Below, in pieces: positions 53,511 to 62,200 of a DNA stretch of 64,000 nucleotides. A model generated the notes under the pieces. The model saw nothing but the letters and a program-made list of their open reading frames with translations, did no database searches and was not told the origin of the DNA. Source of the DNA: Streptacidiphilus fuscans (GTDB lineage Bacteria; Actinomycetota; Actinomycetes; Streptomycetales; Streptomycetaceae); contig NZ_JADPRT010000012.1 in assembly GCF_015690355.1 (NCBI RefSeq), forward strand, positions 83,844 to 147,843, written 5' to 3'. The position numbers were made by a program, and so were the translations under genes. The stretch's first letter is position 1. The number at the start of each line of letters is the position of its first letter.

Positions 53511-53792
53511 ATGCAGCGCGAGTTCAGCCATGGACTGCTGCCCAAACCCTCCCCGATACCAGGGCGGCAAACCAGCTTTCTTGACGCGTTCTGGGCGGCG
53601 GCCCCTGACGCTCACAAGGAATGCGAGGGCACCCGGGCCCTGAGCGAGGTTCTGCTGCCGCACCGTCAGCTGCCCGTTGAGGCCGTTATCGCCGGGATCA
53701 AGCGAGTGCTCTCCGCTGGGTCCGGCAGTCCGGAGGTCGTCGTGATCGAGGCCCGCAAGGCCATGGAGGCCGAACACCAGGGCGAGCAGTGA
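53511..53792 (+). pseudogene. IS21-family transposase (IstA) C-terminal remnant
   Basis: The frame gives SFLDAFWAAAPDAHKECEGTRALSEVLLPHRQLPVEAVIAGIKRVLSAG and VVVIEARKAMEAEHQGEQ. The pattern GTRALxEVLLxHRxxPxxxVxAGI followed by a short EARKA stretch is the C-terminal end of IstA transposases. The HTH, DDE core and istB partner are all missing, so this is a dead end-fragment. It lies just after the secreted-protein gene and converges with the membrane-protein gene at 53797. Confidence 0.6.
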
Positions 53793-53796
53793 CCTG

Positions 53797-54189
53797 TTAC
53801 GCCGGCGGAGTGGCCCTGCCCCGGCGCTGTCGCCACTCGGCTGCGTATCCCAAGTCGTCGCGCATGCCCGGTGGGGCGAGCAACCTCGGCTGGTTGAACA
53901 GGAAAACCGTGAGGTGCAGGAACAAGCAGACCACGATCCCGACCACGGCAACGACTTCAAGCGCGACTACCCCAAAGGCTCGGCCCAGCACGAGCACATC
54001 GACGAAGACCGCGAAAACGGCCAGCGGCAGAAGGCCCCGCATCCGACTGCGCTCCTTCGGCGGGAGGAGGGCATGCTTGGCGAGCCGGTCCGCAAAACGC
54101 CGCGGGCGCAACCACAGGAGCCACACGGCGCTCATGACGAACAGCGCCACCAGCGTGAAAAAGAACACGGCTACGACCTTGATGACCAT
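53797..54189 (-). CDS. Small membrane protein
   Basis: A 130-aa protein with three or four membrane segments: residues 1-26 (VIKVVAVFFFTLVALFVMSAVWLLWL as the first), about 52-70 (LLPLAVFAVFVDVLVLG) and about 74-98 (GVVALEVVAVVGIVVCLFLHL), then a soluble tail (MRDDLGYAAEWRQRRG). A positive loop RPRRFADRLAKHALLPPKERSRMRG follows the first helix. ATG 54189 has a strong AGGAGGAG site 3-4 nt upstream, which makes the gene credible. The family is not recognised. It may be the last of a short minus-strand run with the two micro-proteins upstream. Confidence 0.72.
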   Translation of the reverse strand: MVIKVVAVFFFTLVALFVMSAVWLLWLRPRRFADRLAKHALLPPKERSRMRGLLPLAVFAVFVDVLVLGRAFGVVALEVVAVVGIVVCLFLHLTVFLFNQPRLLAPPGMRDDLGYAAEWRQRRGRATPPA

Positions 54190-54231
54190 GAACTCCTCCT
54201 AGGGCGGACCCCAAGTATGCAGGTCACACCC

Positions 54232-54354
54232 CTAGTCTCCCTTCTTCTGTCGGCGAGCCCGAAATCGTCGATACAGGCCGTCGAGCGTCAGCACGAGCAT
54301 GACGCCAGCGAACGCGACCCATCCCCATGAGGCGCCGTGCGGATGCCCTCTCAG
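54232..54354 (-). CDS. Possible 40-aa single-helix membrane protein
   Basis: From CTG 54354 the frame reads LRGHPHGASWGWVAFAGV then MLVLTLDGLYRRF and a basic end RARRQKKGD. One hydrophobic helix followed by a positive tail is a normal micro-protein layout. There is no ATG, GTG or TTG in the right place, so either CTG is used, or it is translated by read-through from the preceding 30-aa frame, or it is not a gene. Confidence 0.25.
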   Translation of the reverse strand: MRGHPHGASWGWVAFAGVMLVLTLDGLYRRFRARRQKKGD

Positions 54355-54443
54355 CTCTTCACCAGGAGGCCGATCGTCGCCACCAGACCTGAGAATCCGA
54401 GTGCGAAATCGAGTGGGCCACCGTCTCTGAACGGATTCTTCAT
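54351..54443 (-). CDS. Possible 30-aa single-helix membrane protein
   Basis: A 30-codon frame, MKNPFRDGGPLDFALGFSG then LVATIGLLVKS, starts at ATG 54443 with GGAAGGA 7 nt upstream. Most of it is one hydrophobic helix. The good ribosome site is the main support. Its stop overlaps the start region of the next small frame. The function is unknown. Confidence 0.4.
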   Translation of the reverse strand: MKNPFRDGGPLDFALGFSGLVATIGLLVKS

Positions 54444-54472
54444 GGTCTGGTCCTTCCGACCTACCCTCGCAC

Positions 54473-54823
54473 TCACCGCGTCGGCGAGAGAGTACTCACC
54501 GAGTCACAGGTAGCCCGTAGCAGGGGCACGGTCTTCCAGGCCAGGGCCACTGCGAGGGACATGTCGGACAAGCACATCCGTATCGGCGACAAGCCGTCGA
54601 CCTGCGGAAGGAGCTGCCGTGCTCGCCCGGAACGTCCCCCAAGGGAGCGCGCTGTCGCTTTCGCGCCGATCACCGCGCTCCTCGTCATGGGGTCACGGTT
54701 CAAGGGACCGGAGGAGAACCCGATGACGTGGTTCACTAACAGCCGAGCCGCCACCGGACTGCCGCGCTGGGCTGCCAGGCGTGCGAGGTTTGCCATGATG
54801 CCGACCGACCCATTGAACGCCAT
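54473..54823 (-). CDS. Hypothetical protein
   Basis: From ATG 54823 the frame gives 116 aa beginning MAFNGSVGIMANLARLAAQRG and continuing VAARLLVNHVIGFSSGPLNRD. Third-position GC is fairly high, which favours coding, but I see no clear ribosome site and no recognised family. The frame is open upstream to 55012. A plus-strand frame across the same bases looks less protein-like. The 257 bp from here to the recombinase start hold an inverted repeat, GTCTG/CAGAC near 54976, but no other gene. Confidence 0.3.
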   Translation of the reverse strand: MAFNGSVGIMANLARLAAQRGSPVAARLLVNHVIGFSSGPLNRDPMTRSAVIGAKATARSLGGRSGRARQLLPQVDGLSPIRMCLSDMSLAVALAWKTVPLLRATCDSVSTLSPTR

Positions 54824-55080
54824 GCCTGGTCGCCAGGTGCAATCCCACGTCCTGTCTGCCACCCATGCGGCACCCAGACCTCGATTCCCGTGCGACAGGC
54901 CCAGCGACCTGCAACTCGAGCGGTGTTGGTGGGGCCCTGCCGTGGGCAGGATGTGATCAAGTAACAGTCTCGCTGTCTGATCGCATCCGACAGACCTACG
55001 GGCCATCTTCAACTGTGGCTCGGGCTACACAGATCGACTGCAGCCGACCGTGGCCGCGAAGCACGGCAGGACGGGGGAGA

Positions 55081-57105
55081 ATGGGCAGGCTCGCACCATC
55101 GGCGGTCGAGCTGCTGGCGCGGAGCTCGACCGCAACGAGCGTACTGCGTGCGGTGGCCTACTTGCGGGTCTCGACTGAGGAGCAGGCCCACGGCTACGGC
55201 ATCTCCTACACCGCGAAGCGCGTTGCAAAGTATGTGGACGCCAAGGGCTGGGAGTTGGTCGCGTCGTTCGCGGATGAGGGCTTCAGCGGGAGCCTGGATC
55301 ACACAGAGCGTCCCGAGTTGAGGGAGCTGATGGCCCAGGCCCGGCGCACCCCGCGGCCGTTCGACGTCGTGGTGGTCGCAGAGGAGCGGGCGATCGGGCG
55401 GCGCGGGCGCGCTTTCTGGCCCTGGGTGTGGCAGTTGGAGGACCTGGGGATCTTCGTCGCGGTGGTGAAGGGCGACTACGACAACACCACCGAGCAGGGC
55501 CGTTCCCGGATGAGGAAGGCCCAGGACGCCGCAGAGGACGAGCGCATCGTGATCCGCGACCGGACTCAGGGCGGCGTGCAGGAGAAGGCCGAGGCCGGGG
55601 GCTGGCCCGGGGGGCGGCCACCGTACGGCTACCGGATCGAGAACCGGGGCCGCCGCGGGGAGAGCCGCCTGGTCCTCGACACCGGCGGCAAGGAGTCCGC
55701 CCACGCGATTCTGCACCGCGCCCGGCGCCTCCTCGTCGAGGAGCAACTGACGTGCAGCGAGATCGAGACGCTCTTCAACGCGGAGGGGATCCCCGGCGCG
55801 ACCGGCGGCCCATGGCCCCGAGGCTCCCTGCGGAAGATCCTCACCGGGCAGACGATCCAGGAGTCACGGCGCGTGTTCCGCGACCCCGCCAACGCCTGGG
55901 TCCAGGTCGACGCCGACGGATCACCGCTGTTCGGCGAGCGGGTAGAGATCCGCCTGGACCCGGCCTTCAGCCCCACGGAACTGCGGACACTCAACGAGGC
56001 CCTCGCCAGGACCGCGGATGGGCGCAAGCCCCGTTCCGCCGACGCCGTCCACCCACTCTCCGGGCACGTTTTCGGGCTGTGCGGTGCCCACTACACCGGC
56101 CTCGTCCACGGGCGCAGCAGGCGCCGCAGCTACCGCTGCTCCGGGAACCGGCTTTCCGTTAGTGGCAAGGCGAAGTGCGGCTGCCGCAGCTTGGACGCCG
56201 AAGAACTGGAGAGTCGAATCTGGTCCGCGGTCAGCGCCCTGATCACCGACCCCGACAGGCTTGCCACACTGGCCGAGCCGCCGGGCGAGACGATGCAGAC
56301 GGGTGTCGAGGACGAAGCCGAGGTCCGTATCCTTGCCCCGCGGATCGCGGAGCTGGAGACCGCGATCGGCGTGACCACGGCCACGACGGCCCTGCAGGCC
56401 GTCCGCCGGGGACTCGGTCCCGAGGCTGCTCAACTGGTCGCCGAACGCGCAACCGGGCCCCTGGAAGAAGACCTGGCTCTGCTGGAGGCCCCCCGGGACA
56501 AAATCCTCGAGCGGCAAAGAACCGCCGCCGAGCAACGGCTCCAGGCGGGCGAACTTCGCCGACTCGCACACGCAGCGGTCCGCCTCCTGCACGCCCCGAC
56601 CCCCGGCCAGCTGAAAGAGACCTACGGCCGCTTGGACCTGCGAGTGACCGTGCTCGCCCCCAGGACCGGGCGACGGGTGCGCAGCGACGACGCGCTCTGT
56701 TCCTGGTTCCGCAGCCGGAACCTTGACGTGCCACTCCTCACCGACGAGGCGTGGGACCGCCTCGCCCCGATCTTCACCGACCGCAGAGGACGCAAGCCCA
56801 AGGACACGCCCCGCGCCTATGTCGAAGCCATCCTCACCAAGGCACGCACCGGCCGCAGTTGGAGCGAGTTCCCCGGCGCACGGTCGATCTGGCAGAAATG
56901 GTCCACCAGCGGCATGTGGGAGCAGCTCATGTGTGCCGTCGCCGACCTTCCGGGCACACCCGTCGCCACTGGCGCGCCCGTTCCTCCTGTACGTATCGAG
57001 GGGTCAGTGGGCGCGTGGCTGGCGCCCGCGGACGGTCAAGTGGCGGTGGAGTCCGAACCCTCACCGCCGGGAGCGGCTCCCTTCCAGCTACTGCTGCCCT
57101 CGTAG
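55081..57105 (+). CDS. Large serine recombinase with C-terminal transposase-like domain
   Basis: A 674-aa site-specific recombinase. The resolvase domain holds the catalytic Ser31 in AVAYLRVSTEEQAHG, with GFSGSLDHTERPELRELM and the ERAIGRRGR stretch. Next come the Recombinase domain (GGWPGGRPPYGYRIENRG), a zinc ribbon (GHVFGLCGAHYTG, SYRCSGNR, KCGCRSLDAEE) and a coiled-coil-like stretch at about residues 415-510. It therefore looks like a phage- or element-type integrase. Unusually, residues about 552-615 read LLTDEAWDRLAPIFTDRRGR, AILTKARTGRSWSEFPGA and WQKWSTSGMWEQL, the pattern of the DUF4096 domain at the start of IS5-type transposases. ATG 55081 begins the conserved part. No partner element is obvious. 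Confidence 0.88.
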   Translation: MGRLAPSAVELLARSSTATSVLRAVAYLRVSTEEQAHGYGISYTAKRVAKYVDAKGWELVASFADEGFSGSLDHTERPELRELMAQARRTPRPFDVVVVAEERAIGRRGRAFWPWVWQLEDLGIFVAVVKGDYDNTTEQGRSRMRKAQDAAEDERIVIRDRTQGGVQEKAEAGGWPGGRPPYGYRIENRGRRGESRLVLDTGGKESAHAILHRARRLLVEEQLTCSEIETLFNAEGIPGATGGPWPRGSLRKILTGQTIQESRRVFRDPANAWVQVDADGSPLFGERVEIRLDPAFSPTELRTLNEALARTADGRKPRSADAVHPLSGHVFGLCGAHYTGLVHGRSRRRSYRCSGNRLSVSGKAKCGCRSLDAEELESRIWSAVSALITDPDRLATLAEPPGETMQTGVEDEAEVRILAPRIAELETAIGVTTATTALQAVRRGLGPEAAQLVAERATGPLEEDLALLEAPRDKILERQRTAAEQRLQAGELRRLAHAAVRLLHAPTPGQLKETYGRLDLRVTVLAPRTGRRVRSDDALCSWFRSRNLDVPLLTDEAWDRLAPIFTDRRGRKPKDTPRAYVEAILTKARTGRSWSEFPGARSIWQKWSTSGMWEQLMCAVADLPGTPVATGAPVPPVRIEGSVGAWLAPADGQVAVESEPSPPGAAPFQLLLPS

Positions 57106-57235
57106 CCGCTCCTCGGCCAGTGTCCGCCGCCGCGGGCGGCCACGTGCCCAGCAGCGCTGTGCCCATGAGATGCAAGGCGCAGGCTGTTGGGTGGGCGGTG
57201 GCGGAGTGAGGTACGGCTTCCGCTGGATCAGGCCG

Positions 57236-58729
57236 CTACGAGTCGCTCTGATCGAGGAGTCGGAGGGCCAGCACGGTGCCGTCGTCCAGGACGGACACCG
57301 GACCGTTCCAGCCGCGGTCCCATGCGGCGCGCCGGCGGTCCTGCCACTCGTCGTGGATCGTCTCCCGGTACAGGTCCAGGCGCCCGCTCGCTAGGTAGGT
57401 GAAGAGGTCGCTGTCGATCCCGGAGAAGGCTTCGACGCGGGTGTGGTTGATCCGGAAGACGTGGTCGGTGCCGACGAAGTGCCGTCCGAAGAAGTCGTAC
57501 TCGGCGTCCTGAACACTGTCGGTCGCGGCGTGGACGAGGCGGGTGTAGCGGTTCCGGCCCTGCCGTTGCAGGAGGTAGCGAGCGGTGGTGCGGTCGTGGC
57601 CGGCGAAGGCCCCGAGGCTGGCGGCGGCGGTACGGGCCAGGACTTGCTGGAACCACTCGAAGTCGGAAGCTTCAACGTGGCAGCCGGGGAGACCGTCGGG
57701 CCGGGGCCCGGCTTCCTCGTCCCAGGGCGGCTGGATTCCGGGGTAGAGGTTCTGCTGGAGGGCCTCATGGTTGACCCCGGTCTGCGGCTGCGTTGAGTTC
57801 TTCAGCCAGCCTCCGGTTCCCTTCGCTTGGAGCGCGTGAACGGTGAGCGGTCCGTCCATGGGCAGCGAGGTGCTGAACAGCAGGGCGGGGGTCTGGTTCC
57901 ACGCGCCGATGTGCACGCCCTCGGCGTGGACGGACGCGGAGGCGAGCTGGGTGTGGGAGACGGCGGCGTTGCTGTGGTTGCCCTTGATCGCGATGGGGAT
58001 GGCACGGGAGCGCTCGCCGGGCTTCCATACTTCGGCGAAGAACTGGGGCCGGTAGCGGTAGCCGACGCTGGCGCCGCCCTTTCCGGCGTCCTTGCTGGTG
58101 AGCGCGAAGCCTGCGCGCACGGCTGAGCTAGCGGGGACGAAGGTGACGGCGTGGCCGGGGTACTGCGCGCGCAGCAGGCGGCGGGCGGTCGCGAGCGCGA
58201 ATCCGACGCCGAGTTCGTCGGACTGGATGGCTTTGTAGTAGTTGGCGGTCTCCTTTCCCTCGGTGGACAGGGCCATGAAGGCTTCTTCGCGGCCGGTGAG
58301 GGCTTGGGTGTATTTCAGGCAGGCCCAGTGTTCGGCGAGACCGCGTCCGGCGCCACGGTGGGAAAGGCTGATGGCCCTCCCCAGGGTGTGCAGAACCTCC
58401 CACGGGGTCAGCTCGATCGGCTGCTGCACCTCCCTTGCCGACAGCGCCTGCAGGCGGGGCTTGCGGCGCAAGGGTTCCAGGGCGTCGTTCTCGCGTTCCT
58501 TGTCGTCCTCCGCCGCAGCTGCCTCAACGCTGCCGACGAGCTTGCTGCTCGCGTCGACGGCAACGTTCGAGGTGCGGATCAGGTCGTGCAGGACTTCGGC
58601 AACCGACTCCACGCTCTCCCCCAGGCGCTCGCTCCACTGGCACGGCAAGTCGTGGAGCCTAACGTCGGCCTCGGGGGCGCAGGCAGGGCGCAAGGCGGCG
58701 CCTGAAAGCACATGGCATGCGCCGGACAT
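57236..58729 (-). CDS. Uncharacterised protein divergent from the caspase-helicase operon
   Basis: A 497-aa soluble protein of no family I recognise. The N-terminal 150 residues are helical and charged (ESVAEVLHDLIRTSNVAVDASS). The central part contains YRPQFFAEVWKPGERSRA followed by IPIAIKGNHSNAAVSHTQL; an acidic residue in a strand followed by an I-x-I-K-G strand recalls the PD-(D/E)xK nuclease core, but the match is too short to rely on. The C-terminal part has HFVGTDHVFRINHTRVEAFSGIDSDLF and LYRETIHDEWQDRR. ATG 58729 is chosen; an 8-bp inverted repeat surrounds it. It diverges by 129 bp from the EACC1-like/caspase pair and may belong to the same system. Confidence 0.7.
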   Translation of the reverse strand: MSGACHVLSGAALRPACAPEADVRLHDLPCQWSERLGESVESVAEVLHDLIRTSNVAVDASSKLVGSVEAAAAEDDKERENDALEPLRRKPRLQALSAREVQQPIELTPWEVLHTLGRAISLSHRGAGRGLAEHWACLKYTQALTGREEAFMALSTEGKETANYYKAIQSDELGVGFALATARRLLRAQYPGHAVTFVPASSAVRAGFALTSKDAGKGGASVGYRYRPQFFAEVWKPGERSRAIPIAIKGNHSNAAVSHTQLASASVHAEGVHIGAWNQTPALLFSTSLPMDGPLTVHALQAKGTGGWLKNSTQPQTGVNHEALQQNLYPGIQPPWDEEAGPRPDGLPGCHVEASDFEWFQQVLARTAAASLGAFAGHDRTTARYLLQRQGRNRYTRLVHAATDSVQDAEYDFFGRHFVGTDHVFRINHTRVEAFSGIDSDLFTYLASGRLDLYRETIHDEWQDRRRAAWDRGWNGPVSVLDDGTVLALRLLDQSDS

Positions 58730-58737
58730 TTTCAGGC
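58700..58737. promoter_or_regulatory. Inverted repeat around the start of the 497-aa gene
   Basis: GCCTGAAA (58700-58707) and TTTCAGGC (58730-58737) are perfect 8-bp inverted arms 22 bp apart that enclose the ATG of the 497-aa gene. It could be an operator or an RNA hairpin hiding the start site. Chance occurrence is possible. Confidence 0.3.
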
Positions 58738-58858
58738 CATTTCTGCTTCTTGCCCGGCCACGGCCACCGTTCGCCTGCGTCCAAAGGGAGGCTCGGGCTA
58801 GCCTCCGGGTCGTGGCCTGCCTGCTGCATTGCACGGCGATGCGTCGAGGGGGAGATCA

Positions 58859-59269
58859 GTGCTGGCATCAGACGAGTTGGCTGTCGAGATCGTGGACGAC
58901 GACGTGCTGCGGGCGATGCGCCGGGTGCGGGAGCTGAAGGCGCACCTGGCGGCCGGCGGTGTCACGGCCTCCCCGCTGCCTGGCGACCGCCGGTCCAGCC
59001 CGGACGGCAAGGGCGCAGGTGCCATTGAGGTCATCGGACTGGTCATCAATGGCGGAGGCTTGGCGATTGGCGCGCTGCAAGTGTGGATGGCGCGCGTCTC
59101 GCGCCAACAGCTGCGGTTCCGTCGCGCTGATGGCGCAGAACTCACTGCTGTTGCCAAGGAATTGAGTGAGCATCCGGAGATGCTGGAACGCTTCATGCAA
59201 AGCGGCAGCCTGTCAGCGGCCCAGCCTGCCCCGACAGCGGGAGACGGCCCGGACGCGGACTCGGCCTGA
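58859..59269 (+). CDS. EACC1-like small protein, partner of the caspase-helicase
   Basis: A 136-aa protein. The N-terminus is a short domain (VLASDELAVEIVDDDVLRAM ... RRVRELKAHLAAGG), followed by the segment AGAIEVIGLVINGGGLAIGALQVWM and then RQQLRFRRADGAELTAVA. This layout, with an alpha/beta start, an ALEVI-like helix, a Gly-rich hydrophobic stretch and a final strand-helix pair, resembles EACC1 (effector-associated constant component 1), a small protein that accompanies caspase or other effectors in predicted actinobacterial conflict systems. GTG 58859 has GGGGGAG upstream. The stop is 14 bp before the caspase-helicase start, so they are one operon. The EACC1 assignment is by pattern and needs a profile search. 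Confidence 0.72.
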   Translation: MLASDELAVEIVDDDVLRAMRRVRELKAHLAAGGVTASPLPGDRRSSPDGKGAGAIEVIGLVINGGGLAIGALQVWMARVSRQQLRFRRADGAELTAVAKELSEHPEMLERFMQSGSLSAAQPAPTAGDGPDADSA

Positions 59270-59283
59270 GGGGCACCGTCGCA

Positions 59284-62200
59284 GTGTTGAACAACGATCG
59301 GTACGCGCTGCTGGTGGGGGTGTCGCAGTACACGCATCCGCACGTGCGTGATCTGCCAGCAGTCCGGGCGGACCTGCACTACATGAAGGAAGTGCTGGAG
59401 CGGCTGGACATCGGCATGTTCAATCCGTGCACGACGGTGGCCGAACCGACACGCGCGGAGATGATGTGCGCGGTGGAGGACTACCTCGCTGACCGGCAGC
59501 AGTCCGAGACCGCGCTGCTGTACTTCAGTGGGCACGGCCAGTTCGACCAGGACGACGGCCAGCTGTACTTCCTGACGCGTGACGCGGACCCGCAGGATTT
59601 GCCGCACACGGCGGTGTCGGCTGAATTCCTCCACCGACAGCTGCAAGAGTGCCGGGCCGCCTCCAAGCTGGTGCTGCTGGACTGCTGCGACAGCGGGTCA
59701 GTGGCCCAGTCGCTCTCGGCGAAGGGCCTGGGTCCTCACGCACGGGACCAATTCGAGCAGGGGCCGCTGCGCCCGAGGGGCGTCTACGTGATCACCGCGA
59801 GTGACGCGCTGCAAGAGGCGTTCGTCGACGCGCCGCTGGGCATGTCCCGGTTCACCGGCGAGATCGTCGAGGGCTTGCGGAAGGGGCTCGTCAGCGACGG
59901 CACCGTGACCGTGGATGCGCTGTTCGCCTACGTCACACAGCGCTTGATGGGCAGCGGCGTTGCCAAGGAACAGCGGCCGACACGGTCGATGGTCGGAGCC
60001 AGCGGAACGCTGGTGATCGCCCGTTCACCGGCCCGTGCAGTCACGTTGCCCGCCCCACCAGCCGGTTCCGCCCTCGCACAGCCTGCGCCGGAGATCCCGG
60101 GGAAGGCGGCCGGGCGAGCACGCGCGGAGCAAAGTGCCGGGGCGCAGTGGGAACGGCTGCTGAGCTACTACCTGGCGTGCATGACGCAGGAGTCCGCCGG
60201 GGCGACCATGCCGCGCCGGGACCAGTACGACCGGTACGACCTGCTCGACGGCATAGCCGAGCACCTGATGTGCGGCAGCGACGAGCAGGTGGAGGCTCCG
60301 GAGCAACTGCCGCGGTCGGAATCCGGCGCCGCGAAGGACACCCCGGAGATCTGGTACGGCTATCCGGTTGTAACTCTGCCCCACCAACGCGGTCGCAGGG
60401 TCGAGGTGCGGCTGGCACCCCTGTTGATGCAGCAACTCGAACAGACCGTGGGACAGGACGGGCGGCGACTGCTGCGACCCGCAGGGTTGCCGTTCCTGCA
60501 CCCCGGAGTACTCCACGAGCTTCTCGACCAGGGCGAGGCGGCCGGCCTCACCCTCGCCTGGCAGCCGACGTGGCAGCACGGCAATGCGATGCAGATGCAG
60601 AAGGCGATTCGCGACCTGCTCCGCGAGGTCGGCCTTGACGAGTTGACCCCGCTCGACCCGCTGGCGCTCAGCCGCCACAGCGCGGACACGGAGGTGCGCC
60701 GCGGCGCCCACAACACGGCGATCTTGCTGACGACCCGCGGGTCGACCGCGATGACCGCGGGTCTCGTGGACAACCTGGCCGCTCTGCGGACGCGAATTCC
60801 GCAGTTCGAGCGGACCGCCCTCGCCGCGCTGCTCGGCTCCCCCGAAAGTGCTACCGGCCCTCGGCGTCCGCAGCCAACGATCGTCTCCGCGGCTCCCCTG
60901 AACGAGCGGCAGCAGGCCGTGATCCAGGCAGTTCTGACACGGCGGCTGACGGTGGCGGCCGGACCGGCCGGCACGGGCAAGAGCCAGCTGGTCACGGCAT
61001 TGAACACCACCGCTCGAAGCCTGGGCTGGTCAGTTCTGATCGCCTCCACCAACAACCAGGCGCTCACGACCGTGGAAAGCCGGTGCGACGGCATCGCACC
61101 GGGCCTGCTCATCCGCACCGGCAACGAGGAGGTCCGAAAGCGCGAGGCCGAGCTCCTGGGCCAGCTCCTGCAACAGCATCCAACTGCAGGCCAGCGCAGC
61201 AGCACCACTCATGCCGGCACCCTGCACAACCTGACCGGAGAACTGCAGGCGGTGACGACGGCGACCGAATGCCTCGTCGGTGAGGAGGTCCAACTGGACC
61301 GTGCAGCGGCTGGCCGGGTGCTGTCGGCCAGCGCCTTGCGCACGGCCGTGAGCGACCTCGCCCCCGCCTGGGCCCGTGAGGCCGAGCAACTGGCGGCATG
61401 GTCCCGCACAGCCCGACGCCGTGTGACGACGCGCTGGTTCGGGACCTGGCGACGCCGGTCGTCGGCCAAAGCCTTCAGACAGCAGGTCCACCCCGACATC
61501 GGGCTACAACTACAGCAAACTCTCGACGCCGCCGGTCCTGATGGGCTCCGTGTGCTTGCCGACTTCGCTGACAACGAAGTGCTCATGCGTCGGCTCCGCG
61601 CCACACACGACTATCGCGAACTGGAGGTACTCAACCGCAAGCGTCTCGATCTCGCCGCCGACGCGGCCAGGGTCTCCCAGGAATACTCCCGGGCCCAGGT
61701 GCGCGAGCAGGTGGCAACTGCCGAGCGTGAGCTGTCCGAACGGCGCACCTCTCTCATCCAAAGCGGGTCGCGGCGGTCGACTCAGCGGGCCTTGATGGGC
61801 AAGCTGCCAAGCTGGGCGGTGACCACGCACTCCGTCCAGCAATTGGAGCTCCAGCCGGGGATGTTCGACCTTGTCATCATCGACGAGGCAAGTCAGTGCT
61901 CGGTCCCCGCCATCCTGCCGCTGCTCTTCCGGGCAAAGCACGCCCTGATCATCGGCGACGCCGAACAACTGCGGCACATCACCACCGTGCCCCCTCACCG
62001 CGAGCAGCTCGCCCGCCGGGACGCCAAGCTGAGCGCATCCTGGCTCGAGCAGCACCGCGTCGGCTACATCGACCACTCCGCCTACGACGCCGCCGCTCAC
62101 GCGGTCCCGGCCCCGCTGCTCCTCGACGAGCACTACCGCTGCCATCCGGCCATCGCATCCGTGGTGAACGGCTACTGCTACGCGGGCCGCCTGCGGGTTC

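Noticed and set aside
54958..55080. Possible attP site just upstream of the serine recombinase
   Set aside because: Only a 5-bp inverted repeat (GTCTG/CAGAC) is seen. No duplicated core could be matched elsewhere in the window, so an attachment site cannot be supported.
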